Assembly: GCA_036345935.2 (NCBI GenBank)
Contig: JADWOT020000009.1
Coordinates: 7,831,381 to 7,895,380 of the forward strand
DNA length: 64,000 bases
Source: Taenia hydatigena
Taxonomy: Eukaryota; Platyhelminthes; Cestoda; Cyclophyllidea; Taeniidae
Direction: 5' to 3'
Below, one piece after another: positions 38,801 through 48,667 of this stretch. The first letter of the stretch is position 1. The number at the start of each line of letters is the position of its first letter. The position numbers were made by a program, and so were the translations under genes. The notes beneath the pieces were generated by a model. The model saw nothing but the letters and a program-made list of their open reading frames with translations. It ran no database searches and was not told where the DNA came from.

Positions 38801-39011
38801 TATTTGGATCGAGACAATTGATATCTCTGTAGCTGTCCAGTTCCTTTTCTGTCACGATAGGAAAGTACTTTTTGTGGAACTCGGGAGGCATAACGCGATG
38901 ACGACTGAAACGTTTTGAGAGGGCTAAGAAACTCCAATAAGGTAATCCAATGTAATTACCCAAAACTCCTTTCGAAATGACCAGGACGAACGGTGAAGTT
39001 TGAGCACACAT
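32864..39011 (-). CDS. MRPL19: Mitochondrial ribosomal protein L19 (bL19m), complete
   Basis: Seven exons on the minus strand: 38960-39011, 38752-38923, 38481-38608, 34320-34454, 34042-34229, 33676-33836, 32864-33005 (TAG 32864-32866). Every phase agrees and the sum is 978 nt, or 325 residues. The human protein is about 292. Landmarks in order: [113 protein letters not shown]. These match the human blocks [61 protein letters not shown]. It is a core protein of the mitochondrial large subunit. The first intron is 36 nt (38924-38959); the intron 34455-38480 (4,026 nt) contains two genes on the other strand. Confidence 0.95.
35147..36559 (+). CDS. Intronless RhoGAP-like degenerate protein, nested in an MRPL19 intron (copy 1)
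   Basis: A single 470-codon ORF with ATG at 35147, followed by AATAAA at 36701-36706. The N-terminus (about 60 residues) is Ser/Asn-rich. Then come segments in RhoGAP order: VPMVVQILLDILETRIPPI (first helix), TGTLLQVLRYYLLNNYPFLF (like the VASLLKLYLRELPEPL helix), RIMLLSLIMRRLHLWVEN (like the LRYLLEHLN helix) and SAEEIAYDAYSLLADIFADC (like KMTAKNLAIVFGPTL). The arginine-finger motif G-[IV]-[FY]-R is missing, so catalysis is unlikely. A charged Lys-rich stretch and a hydrophobic segment with D-F-W-H (near residue 430) follow. It is related to the ORF at 37194. Family assignment is my inference; an alternative is a lineage-specific helical protein. Confidence 0.6.
   Translation: MTFESNSERSPRDHSPNSNASDNGSKAGSPSSAIAVYTFGNPEAGAGLKTEQCPSDTSTSCSQKVCQMVPMVVQILLDILETRIPPIHSLRAGLKDKTVAEIAAMTENIKRNSAVGLGSAKQTLKDHSTGTLLQVLRYYLLNNYPFLFEPTHQLCKMSVIFLHVPYIPSDDRRHFATGEVAKICEKMTTRRIMLLSLIMRRLHLWVENQIAFEVTNDPNRSAEEIAYDAYSLLADIFADCLVRVPTRAKMSLLEIGVCIEEVESMLSTHAVEEPEMSSKEESEDVSDESIHSATQYLKKQKSREHYKRLAKNIKLAKKNAKREADKAKAKMMQDSMTISNDHSNNDGFRVNSETQLEPKVVIIHEPVDVQEMQMMPRNACSEKPSCSQPSCEGTSIRIVDTAGNECDRICLSKEISWCVLMLLISAVGIDFWHKVALDVLTTKQYREKMRRSKGRTWRRIADLALIRMKK
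37194..38282 (+). CDS. Intronless RhoGAP-like degenerate protein, nested in an MRPL19 intron (copy 2)
   Basis: An ORF of 362 codons from ATG at 37194 to TAA at 38280-38282; AATAAA at 38278-38283 overlaps the stop codon. It aligns with the upstream ORF in order: TTPVVLVELLKHISSKVPPI, VGVIVQMIQVLMLRLEKPAF, SMTVIKICQRWSQEH, EYTEAVCLLSSLFATSLIGVP, then a hydrophobic stretch MIMFIFLVC followed by D-E-W-H. The paired landmarks (VPPI versus IPPI, L-x-x-L-x-x-x-L near P, D-x-W-H) support duplication. The arginine-finger motif is again absent. Both ORFs lie on the plus strand, opposite to MRPL19, and lack introns in a genome where most genes have them, which suits retroposed or young genes. No function is assigned. 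Confidence 0.6.
   Translation: MCRKQEYTRGHYFNEGLSTKRRGMSNEEGCEAVTDIPEYKASLIAYFTNGILPHTKAPRSLNYNSLLYAPVSCTTPVVLVELLKHISSKVPPITNLQMGMSNKSLNMAEDLLSCLLQSDGDGDHIRYFITSLPVGVIVQMIQVLMLRLEKPAFFASGEFCDYIEKKIFMISPRHGMCKGETCRWSTGRKLVAKCIAAMSHHQQSASMTVIKICQRWSQEHVAYKLRGSPTSDATHEYTEAVCLLSSLFATSLIGVPKSHAVRRHIADDYGALANLKMIMFIFLVCMVTHDEWHLHEQRAMKLEVGESDRYDDEEEKKGMRSTSNELRVAEKISSSSHLSQKTITEDSNTLNTRKILNFHCIQ
38278..38283 (+). promoter_or_regulatory. Polyadenylation signal overlapping a stop codon
   Basis: AATAAA at 38278-38283 contains the TAA stop (38280-38282) of the second nested ORF. Cleavage would give an almost absent 3' UTR. Confidence 0.4.
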
Positions 39012-41260
39012 GACAAATTACCTAAAGAGAAAATCACATCCTACTAAGTCCCACATCGACTTCAGAAAGCCACATGCTTTGCCCCAGACAGACACTAAGA
39101 CTAAAAATCCAGATAAGATGACTTCAAATAAACTTATTTTGAGTGTGGCTACCAATTCTTTAGGCTATCTAACTTAAATATATTAAAGCAAATGCATTAC
39201 TGGGCCCCAAGAAGGAGGTTAGGAGTAGGTCAATAAAGTAGTTCAATGAGCACAGTAACAAAATGAGAGATATCGACCATAGATAACCAAAAACACGAAG
39301 AAATTAGGAGTTGTAGATACTGTTCATGCGAATGCCCCAGCCAGACACAACTCGTTTTAGGATTTTAAACCAAGTACACGATAGGCTAAAATCCCTGCAC
39401 TTTATTAGCCAATCACTGAGGTACAGATAGGGGTGTCATTTGCATACACATTTCCAAAAATGAGGGGAACGAAATGAAGGAGGAACAATCTTTTTTCCAT
39501 TCGCTCAAAATTAAATTAAAACAGCTGGTCCAGCACTGCGGTAACAAAACATCTCTAAAGCGATATCTGGAGTGAGGTACGTATAGAACGATTGAGACAT
39601 TTAAGAGATTTTTATTAAGGTCACAAATCAATTAACTTATTTAAAACGGCTGCAAAGCTGAGTTTTTTAGGCTTTGGAGGCTAATTTTAGGTGGACTAGC
39701 AGTAATGCACACGCCCCTACCAAGTCTTCCCTGAAGTGGTAGTCCTTTGCAGCAGTATTGTAGTAATTACACTACCAAAGTAAAAAGCGGCTGCTGGCAT
39801 GGTCCAAAGGACCTGCCGCAAAGATGAAGCACCATCGACTGGGGAATAAGACCCCGCGCAAGTTGAGCCCGTACAGCAGTGCGCGGGAGGGACCGCTACT
39901 CCGCGGGCCGAAATCTAACTATGGAGTCTTATGTTCAAAATTGGCAAGGCTCTAGTTGGGTACGTGACAGTTTCTGACAATTTCTTGACTGTACTGATAC
40001 ACAGAGTCATCCTCCGTAACGAAAGCATAAATCGAACTTTATGTCTAGTTCAAATGAGCACACCTGGTGTTACTACCAGAAGCAACATGAACGAAACATC
40101 GCAGCACCAAAAGTGCTCAAAAATGTGGAAGAGTGACAACCCCTCTCCTTCATAAGCACGCACTAGGCGCCGTCGACTCCAACCCTCAGCCTCTTTCAAC
40201 CCTCCCCATCGCAATCCGCCTCACCAGCGTTTTGCAGCATCGACACCCTACACCTCACGACACCGACCCCGCCTCAGGTGAACTAAAGCAAACAATACCG
40301 AATGGTTTGACGAAAAACGAGGCTCTTCTGAACTCCCCCCTTCCCGAACTCTTGGATGGGCACCTAGACTAGCTTAAAACCTGGAATGCAGAACTTGATA
40401 CTGCGCCAGACTCAAGAGATTCTGTTCAAAATGGACCTCTCCGCTGGAAGAGCCCAATCCTTAAAATTCCATTTGCGATCACCACGACGGTTACGCTCCC
40501 GCAACCCCTAGCGCATATATATTTTGCAGGTTATTCGAAATACAAATGCACAATCCTTGTCTAACTAAACCCCCTTTACCTGGTTGGGGCAAATTATAAG
40601 GAGCCAAGGTGACGTCTGCAAGACAACAACTACCTAATGGTACATCTGACGCGATTTTAATAGGCACGTCAAATGTATCACCTAACACTGATAAAATTGC
40701 AGACTGTTCATGCGTGCATAAGACCCTGACTGTGCAGTGAGAAGGAAACGATGAAGAAATCACCACAAAACTTGTGATTATCTAGCCACCTTTGGCTAGT
40801 GCGCTGTAAACGAATGGTTTGATTCCAGTGTCATCAGAAAGGAAAGAGCTTCATGGAGTGGTTCATCCATCGTACAAGACCAGACAAAGGTTCGGGAGGT
40901 TTCCTGTTAAAAGGAGCACCTTAACAACACCAGAGGGCGTTTCAGCTGCGCAACAGTAGATCATGAAGTCGCGCTCCTAAATCCGCCACGGATAAGTTAA
41001 TCAGGCACCTTAAAAGCTAAGCGGACCTCTACTAAGATGCATCCACCAGGTATTGCGACCACGAAAGGAGCGAACGGTAGAGGTAAATGGTAGTAAGCAT
41101 ATCGACTTCAATAATAGCCGATCCCTCAAGAATAGAAAGAACAAATAGAAGTCGTATAGCAGGCAACCAAACTAATGATCTCCATCAGCGGAAAATCCAC
41201 CTTACCTGGTACCATAAGGAACTCAGCTAGGCGTATCTCCGGAACAGGTCTTAGGATTAT
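39012..41260. other. Intergenic; GC-rich segment of unknown origin at about 39786-40440
   Basis: The MRPL19 promoter should lie just above 39011. From about 39786 the sequence turns GC-rich and C-rich, with GCTGCTGGCATGGTCC at its left edge, a block shared with dispersed repeat A. A 76-codon plus-strand frame (about 40140-40372) in this island is Pro/His/Leu-rich without a domain. It may be a decayed mobile element. No gene is supported. Confidence 0.4.
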
Positions 41261-43083
41261 TTAGAAGATATTCACACCAGTACAGCAAAAATCCCACATT
41301 GACCGAACCTTAGGATTGACCACGTTTACTATTGGTGAGACCACGCAAACTAGGCGATTGTTGAGTCCAATCATGGAATTCATCACCACAAGCGAGAGCA
41401 TTCCAAGCATCAGGAGACAGACACACTCCGAGTTCTCCAGATTAGCAACACTAATGCGTCCGGCTTCCTTACCTAGAAGGAAGGCAGAGTGAACCAAGCG
41501 AACACATGTCCATATCTTGAAAGAGAAGCAAACCCACTAACACATAATCTAGCATGTTCAATGAGTTCAGTAACGATATCCTTCCTTCAGTGCATTCAAC
41601 AGGTACGAGGCGATGGGACCTGCCTGGAGGAGAGAGAAGACTTCTACGGCTGGCCAGGTGGTTTGTTAATTTTAACAAGTTTACTAATGCCGACAAAGCG
41701 GAACAGATGAGATCATGCAGATATGGTATGAAGCTAAACACTGACGGAAAATATGACTTCGTCAATAACGCTGCTGATGACACCGGGGAGGCTCTATGCA
41801 GAGGAAAGTGCCAATTAGAGAAGGCTCAAGACTGCCTACTCTTATCGCCTTATTTTACACTCAACTGAAAACAATCCAATCCATTTTGCACAAACTACAC
41901 ACAGCGCAGAAGCGTATCAATGGTCCCAATCCGAATGATTCGATGGACAAAATACCACAGAGGTCATCAGGATAATTTTTGCTCATGAGGAGAGCAGATA
42001 TCAGGCGCTAAAAAATACGCTCGTCATGAGTGAACCCCCGAAACGACTATGAAAATTAAGTTAATACTGCCGAAAATAGTCTAAAGCTGATAAAAACATA
42101 AAAGCTCACGACACATAAAACGACTTACCATTGAGTTAAATGGAATTCAACGCAAATGAAGTGTTTCATGTCTATATCTATATTCTTTGCGTGGCACCAA
42201 ATTGATGATTTCCAAGCATCATACCGTGCATCCGATTTCGAAAGTAGCGACAGTAGAACACTGCAACAAAGCAAACTTAATGTCAAATCATTATGAAAAA
42301 TACGTAAGTCAGGCATAGTTAACCACCATGTTTTGATCGCTGTTACAAGGTGATCCCACCGGCATAAAATCGGACTACCCGTCAGAAAGCCAATGCGTGA
42401 TGCTGCCAAGATGGCACACCGAAGCAAAACTCCATCATTTACAGCAAAATTATGCGATGGAATGGAGTCACAAGTATCCTCTCCGACCAGAAGCTATGCC
42501 GGAATAATTCCCACATACGATGTAAAAATGCAAGGTATTTCAAAGCGAGTGTCCTAAAGCCGAAAACAAATAGCTGTCTGATTACCACTCCAGCAACAGG
42601 GCTTTCCTTTTACGCTTCGATATCACAAGCTTAATTACGCGGTTTAGCGCGTCAGAGATAAAAGCATCCCACAATATGGCCAAAAAAGATTCGTCGACCG
42701 CCTTGCATATTCTCTGCAAATGGATGGAAGTCAGAAACTCAACTGGATTCAGTGCCAACCCTGACTCCAACTAAAGATGTTTGAGGAGGCATGATTCCAA
42801 GCATTCACGTGAGGAAATACATTACCGCGCGGGCGAACAAACTATAATAAAAACGTGTTTTAAGTACAAAAAGACTACGCAGAGGAACAATAAGGGATGG
42901 GCTGCGTAAAAAGTCGGTACTGCGACAGATAATTGCATCAGACGGCGCCTGCAAATAAGGCAAAATCCTGATCTCGACGATATCATAAAATCAAATAGAG
43001 TGACAATCGCATAGACGACTAACAGCACCCTTGTTACAAGAGCCAAGTCGAAACATGCGAAAACGAACGCTCACAGACCGATA
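41261..43083 (-). CDS. Uncharacterised micro-intron gene, 3' part (5' incomplete)
   Basis: Phase-consistent exons on the minus strand: 43024-43083, 42826-42948, 42586-42770, 42443-42553, 42379-42402, 42327-42339, 42225-42260, 42152-42184, 41903-42007, 41742-41793, 41261-41649 (stop 41261-41263). They sum to 1,131 nt, or 376 residues. Several introns are 32-40 nt. The product is alpha-helical with alternating Leu-rich segments: VPLRSLFVLKTRFYYSLFAR, EFLTSIHLQRICKAVDESF, DALNRVIKLVISKRKRKALL, LALKYLAFLHRMWELFRHS, RLISALLMSKNYPDDL, VFSLLQAGPIASYLLNAL. The end has hydrophobic stretches (CLLMLGMLSLVVMNSMIGL). This suggests a HEAT/ARM-like solenoid or large scaffold, but I recognise no family. The exons from 42327 to 42184 are the least certain, because short exons allow other frames. 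The gene should extend upstream of 43083. Confidence 0.65.
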
Positions 43084-43751
43084 CTGCACCAGAGTCAAAT
43101 TTACGCCAGCGCCTAGCTGACTCGAACCGGATAAAGGATTGATTTAAATGCTTAAAATAACAAAACAAGTTAATGCATGGGTTTTCTGTATTGCAGCATT
43201 TAGGCCTGAGTCCTTTACATTAGGTATTCATGATGCTAATGCATAACTTGTTAATTTCAACTCTCACAGAGGTATGCAATTCTAGATTACTGAAACACTT
43301 ATAAACTCCAAGCTGTACTAAGCGGATTGCATGCATTACAGCTTTTCACTGCAGAAGTTAAGACTTCCATTGTAAAAGAAGCCTCGTCCTTAAGGCTCTT
43401 TGTGGCCGGCCTTCTGCTTTCTCCACAGACCACAAAGGACGTTCATTGGAATTTTGCTGAAGCGCTAAGGCGCTTGACTCCAGGGCTGGTGGTGCTTTGT
43501 GTTGACTTCATTCTAAGGGGTATTTACATTCTGTTTGTAAATGTCACTGAAGGAATTCACTTCCTTTATTCTGGTCAAGGCTGAGCGATGTTTCTTTTCA
43601 AGTGCAGCACATTGTTTTATTTCAGTGCTGCTTGGCTTCCAATATGACCTCAACCAGTTACTAAAAAGTGGAGACACCATCCGTTAATTTAATTCAAATA
43701 TCTTCATTTGAGCTTCATGGAAGGTTTCACAGTCGATATTTACAAATGTCG

Positions 43752-43927
43752 CTGTAGTACTTTGTTTGTTGGAACTACTTGTTTTGGTCAGAGTCGTAGA
43801 GGTGACCGTATTGCCCTAGCTGCGTAGGACTATGTCAGCAGCTTATTTCCCTCTGTCCATTAAATATGTATATTCTACTTTAGCATTCTGCCTTCTTTTG
43901 CCTTCGAGGGAGCCTCGGGACGCTACA
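43752..43927 (-). repeat. Dispersed repeat family A, copy 4 (reverse orientation)
   Basis: Reads AGTACTTTGTTTGTTGG, GTTTTGGTCAGAG, TGCCCTAGCTGCGTAGG, TATGTCAGCAGCTTATTTC, CTTTTGCCTTCGAGGGAGCC, GGGACGCTAC. Its reverse complement follows the copy at 9938 block by block, including the CTGACCAAAAC and GCAAT-GACC parts that copy 2 lacks. It lies over 30 kb from the others, so the family is truly dispersed. Confidence 0.6.
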
Positions 43928-46113
43928 GTCGCAAGTAAAATATTTCATCAGGTATTGGCTGTGCGCTTGCAGAGCACGGGATCGCATGTGGTTTTAAGGA
44001 GTGGATGTGATTCTGATATATTTTCAGCTGTGCTTCTCTCCAGGCTCTGCGCTTACCATCAGATGCCTCTTAAGGAGCTTTGACGTCCAGTGGTTAGTGA
44101 AAGAAATTGGAGCAATTTGATTTTGAATCAAACCTGTTAACACTTTCATCGGTGTGGCACTCTGTGTAAAGGGGTTCTTATCTGCTCACGAAAGGGCTAA
44201 GAGGCCATATCCACAACCTGTACACGGTTGTGCAATCTGTGTAGTCTGTGCGGGTTTCGAGTTAAAAAGCCAAGATTTTGCTGAATATTCAACTAATAAA
44301 TGTACGAAATACTTATATTCTTTAAATGTGCTTTGTAGGGCAGAGGCGGGAAAACAATTTGAATCTGGTGGCGGAGCGGCGCGTCGACTCAGAAGAGTTT
44401 GATCCATCCCCGTCCCAAATTCTCGTACTAGACCTCGCCGTACTATCTCCCTCCTATAATAAATGTGTCGAAACGTGCTCCGACTTCTAATAACAAGGGC
44501 GACCAGAAGGAAGAGGAGGAACCCTCTACAGAGATATTGCATTGTTCGGAAATCAAAACAACATTTCGCTTGTTTGCATTACTGGATAAATATTCGAGCA
44601 TCGCATTACGTATGCATAAAATAGTCAAATTAGTTAGTGGGTTGGGTTACGGTGGAAATTTAGTGGCTTCAGGATGCCTCTTTCAAGATGTCCTTAGCTG
44701 AATTAAACACCCCAACAATCTTCACTCCTCTACCAATGGAAACAAGTTGTCTTCGAACTCCAATTTCGCAATGTGTTGGCTCTGTAGACGGGAACTTAGG
44801 CCTAGCTACCTCTGTTTTTGCTTCATTCTTATTCCCCAACTGTCCGGTCAAGTTCGCGTGCAGTTACCCAATTGTTTGATGGTACTAAAAGGTGATAATT
44901 ATTACTTAGCGAAGAGAGAACCTTCTTCTTATTCCATCCTCAGGTTTTAATCTTCTCATGGGTAGATTTATTTGCATGAGATTCAAGGTCTTGAGTTGCT
45001 ATTATAGGGGTACAAATAGGACTGTCTTTCGACTAGCTAACTAGTCCTGACTTTTTTCCAAGAAGAAATTTACATTGCACGCCTTTGAGGTGTACCATAA
45101 TCGCCGTTCGGAGCTTCTAGGAAGAAATTTGCACTCAACATTCCCTTCTTCAGCCCATTGCATACGCACACACACAAAGCAGGAGAAGTGGTGCATGCCT
45201 TAAAGCGTGAGGTGAGCTATTGGTGGATCGTCTGGGTAACTAACACTGGAATGCAAAAGCGATTTTTGCTTCAAAGCCAGCTGGTAGACAGAAACTCTGA
45301 GTATGATGTACTTTTACAACGTCAATGGAAGAAGCAGAGAATAAGCCATCTGTTTATGCACGTGCGTGGGATCCATTTGCTAAGCTTCCAACTCAAATTT
45401 CGCAGTTAATTAAGGTAATAACCAAGCTGATTCATGACCCACCTGTGAGGCTAACTTAAAGCTGCTCTCAATATGTTTGTTTCGGATCGACAAGTTAACA
45501 AGGACACGTAATTGTTCATTTTTATTAACAGAGATTCAGTAATTGCAGGGATCGCAGAGCTGACAAAGTTTAATCACATCAGGTTCGACTAACATTTTAT
45601 GTAAGAGTATGTACGAAAGGAGAAGAAATTAATGGAGACATTTGAGCGAATCTTACCAACGGACTGACGCATATCCATGATTTATAATTTAATGCATGCC
45701 AACGGTCGCACACATTTTACAGGCATGTACAAGATGCCATTCAATGGGCCCTGCTGAACACCTCGTGAGCTTCTTTTGGTTGGATGATAGTGATTGCTAC
45801 CACTCAAGTTAGCTTAACAGCAAACTGAATGAGTAATTTCCTGTTACAGAAGGAATATGAGGTACTCGCTAAATATAATATCATTAGTGGCCGTGCTACT
45901 TCTATTAAATACGTTCGCAAAACAAAGGCATTAGGAACTTTTTAAATGCTCAAGTTACTACTTAATTAAGCTACCCTAAAACCGACTCAAGTGATTGGTC
46001 ACTCAACGCATGGCAATTGTGGATGCACCGGTTCTTCAGTCACATCCTTAGGTTACTCCGTGACCTATCGATTTTCCTCCACGTGGTTGGAAGTGTAGAC
46101 AGCTGTTTTGGCT
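43928..46113. other. Intergenic, no supported gene
   Basis: Short open frames on both strands have no domains. Upstream exons of the minus-strand micro-intron gene could extend into this region, but I could not identify them. The promoter of the pseudo-kinesin gene should lie near 46000. Confidence 0.4.
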
Positions 46114-48189
46114 ATGGAGGAAGCACACAGCGCGACAGCACCCTCCTGCGTGCCACTCCTTCAGGGCATTCGCGCCTCCAAATCCGCTGACAGTCCTCCT
46201 ATCGAGAGAAGAGACGCGAGTTATCAGGACAGCGTCACAGGCGCTAACACAACTGCCAACTTTACTAAAGTTTCAGAGTACCTACAGTCAAAATATGCTC
46301 AACTTTACACAGACCTCCTTGCATGCTATCAATTTCTCGAGCAGGAAAATGCCAAACTTCTTCAACTTATTCGTGGAAATCAGAGACCAGATTCGCCCCC
46401 ACGTCGCATCGAGAAATTGTTGGATGAGTTTTCTTTCAAGGTTGCCACAGCCAAGGATATGCATGAACGACAGACAATTGAAGAGGGCAGCGTAGAAGGT
46501 CGTCAGGCTTTTCTGGCAAAACGTTGGAAGGGGCGCTACTACGCTTTGCTAGAATTGACAGAGTGCTACCTCAACTTACTCAAAATTAGATCATCCCTTG
46601 AAAAAGAGGAATCTAAGAGCAACAAGGAGGCAAGTGACCTGGAGCTTCTGAATGAGCTTATTCGAAGTTTGGATGATATCATAGGGCCGTGGGTTGTTGA
46701 TAAAAATAAAACCGAAACTGATGAAGGTGTGCCATTAAAAGACTTAAGCTGTGGTGAACCAGTGCGTGGCAACGCTCGTATCTACAGCGGATATGCGGCA
46801 AACGACCTTGTTGTTCCACTCTCTAGTGTCTTTCTCATGGATGTGCTTTCAAACCATAAACTATGTACTCAGAAAATAAAGCAGCATTTGGAATTAAAAC
46901 CACAAGTACTTCATGTTTTCCATAAAGAGAAGGAGCGACGTGACCAACTAAAAAGACAATGCGGTCACCTAAGGGATGAGCTTAATGCACTGAGGCGGCA
47001 CTATGCAGCTGCATGTATGCAATTGAAAAACCTAGGGAGCACCCAAGATGATGACACCCAAACGGTAATTTCAATTGCAGAAATCGCTGCTCGGAGGAAG
47101 GAGGGGGAGGAGGAAGAGGAAGAGGAGGAGGAGGAGGAGGAGGAAAGTCATGTAAATACAGATGAAGTGACAGAGAGAGTGCCTGGGGTGCAAAAGCTTT
47201 GTAAGGAGAAGAAGAAGCTAAATAGTCAAATTCGCGAGATTCAAAGTGCTCTAAAGGAAGAGGGGGCACAGTTGGCTTTGATCATGAAGCGCCTTCAGCG
47301 GGTGACCGGCACAGTTCATGCATTTGCTCGACTTATCAATGATAAACCTGAAGGCTCTCACATTGAATTGATATCCCAAAATAAACTTCTTGTCAACTTT
47401 AAGGACTGTTTCATCCTTGATGGAATTCATAAAGCCGAGGAAGGAAACGGCGCACTGTATAGTGATTTGAGTGGACTTGTGACGAACTGTTTGCACGATG
47501 GCCCCGTAACGACTGTCACCCTTGGACCAGGTGCGGAAGACTTACTTCTCTCTGATACCGAGGGACTGGCTTTGCTTGAAGTAAGGCATCTCATTGGCCA
47601 CTTTGAGACCTTAACTGATACAGACTTCCACCTCTATGCTTTTGCAATTGCGTGCACTTACAGCTGCATAGTAAGCCTTGTTGGGGAACATCCTGCAGCC
47701 GAGCCCATCTGCTGCGAGCACGTCGACCCAGATTTTATGGAAATTGGCGAGAGTTGTGTGCGGATTGAGAATACTGAAGGTTTTGTAAGTTTTTTGCGTT
47801 GGATAAATAAAAATAAGGACGCAAAAGAAAAGGGTCAAGTCGCTCTGTTACTGCGGCTGGTGGGGCAAGATCGAATGCAAAAGATCGTTACGCATACCTC
47901 CTGGCTCTGCTTCTATCCCATCTTATCCTCCGTTGAAAGAGATGCAATGGCTGGTCTTTTTCAGGCCCTTCGAAAGAGAGCCAAATCGAATGTCGCCGAA
48001 ACCCCTTTCACGCAGATGATACAGAAGTCCCTGATTGGAAGGACTAGGACTATCATTGTCTTAAATGTCGATTTTGATCGCGAACAAGCACCGGAGACAA
48101 TTGCAAATCTCGCCTTTGCAAATGATGCTGTTAAAGCTACAACTGAATCTGCCGACCAACTGGCAGAAAGATTTGTTCCCCATATTTAG
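46114..48189 (+). CDS. Kinesin-14-like pseudo-motor: coiled-coil protein with a nucleotide-site-less kinesin fold
   Basis: An intronless ORF of 691 residues from ATG at 46114 (GGCTATGG context) to TAG at 48187-48189; AATAAA at 48247-48252. The N-terminal 390 residues are mostly coiled coil with a Glu-only run near residues 330-345. The C-terminal part aligns with a kinesin-14 motor in order: LQRVTGTVHAFARL (like LKGNIRVFCRVRP), LVNFKDCFILDGI (like FKFDKVF), VTTVTLGPGAEDLLL at the P-loop place, LLLRLVGQDRMQKI at the switch II place, ILSSVERDAMAGLFQALRKR (like INKSLSALGNVI), TPFTQMIQKSLIGRTRTIIV (like SKLTRLLQDSLGG) and ETIANLAFANDAV (like ETLSTLRFASRV). G-x4-G-K-[ST], N-x-x-S-S-R and D-L-A-G-S-E are all absent, so it should not bind ATP. 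Yeast Vik1/Cik1 are known examples of such non-catalytic kinesin-14 partners. Confidence 0.8.
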   Translation: MEEAHSATAPSCVPLLQGIRASKSADSPPIERRDASYQDSVTGANTTANFTKVSEYLQSKYAQLYTDLLACYQFLEQENAKLLQLIRGNQRPDSPPRRIEKLLDEFSFKVATAKDMHERQTIEEGSVEGRQAFLAKRWKGRYYALLELTECYLNLLKIRSSLEKEESKSNKEASDLELLNELIRSLDDIIGPWVVDKNKTETDEGVPLKDLSCGEPVRGNARIYSGYAANDLVVPLSSVFLMDVLSNHKLCTQKIKQHLELKPQVLHVFHKEKERRDQLKRQCGHLRDELNALRRHYAAACMQLKNLGSTQDDDTQTVISIAEIAARRKEGEEEEEEEEEEEEESHVNTDEVTERVPGVQKLCKEKKKLNSQIREIQSALKEEGAQLALIMKRLQRVTGTVHAFARLINDKPEGSHIELISQNKLLVNFKDCFILDGIHKAEEGNGALYSDLSGLVTNCLHDGPVTTVTLGPGAEDLLLSDTEGLALLEVRHLIGHFETLTDTDFHLYAFAIACTYSCIVSLVGEHPAAEPICCEHVDPDFMEIGESCVRIENTEGFVSFLRWINKNKDAKEKGQVALLLRLVGQDRMQKIVTHTSWLCFYPILSSVERDAMAGLFQALRKRAKSNVAETPFTQMIQKSLIGRTRTIIVLNVDFDREQAPETIANLAFANDAVKATTESADQLAERFVPHI

Positions 48190-48246
48190 TTCTGTCATCT
48201 TGTGACATTGTTTTAAAAAGTTTTATATCAGGCAACCATGTCCTGT

Positions 48247-48252
48247 AATAAA
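48247..48252 (+). promoter_or_regulatory. Polyadenylation signal of the pseudo-kinesin gene
   Basis: AATAAA 58 nt after the stop codon at 48187-48189, a normal distance for a short 3' UTR. Confidence 0.55.
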
Positions 48253-48667
48253 ACACCCTATATTTGCACCAAAAATCCTACTCTAAGCGATATTTATTAT
48301 TGTGGCTGCACCATAAGCTAAAACGATTGCCATATTTAAAAAGCCATATAATTATATGGTAGGTGGCTTTAAATAAACAAAAGGCACTGGAACCCTCTGA
48401 GGGGTAAACCGTACATTTTTAAGTGGGTACTCTATTTTATAAAAGAATTTATTCTGCTTCACATCTAAATCCCCAGCTACACTGATTTTCTACAGGACTG
48501 TCCCATGTAGGTAAAAGGCTGTTATCGAAGATAATGAATTGAATAAAAATGAGAGAGGAAATAGCGGCACATTTAATCATCCTATTGAGTTAAGAATTAA
48601 GAGTCTGGCTTTACAAAATATATATCAAACCGAGGCGATGGCATTCACGTTCCTACCACTTCCACAA

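Noticed and set aside
40131..40372. Pro/His-rich open frame
   Set aside because: Lies in a C-rich island without start context or domain; composition alone can keep it open.
42125..42427. 100-codon minus-strand frame read straight through
   Set aside because: Phase agreement and micro-intron splice sites favour the shorter spliced exons in another frame; the long frame does not join its neighbours.
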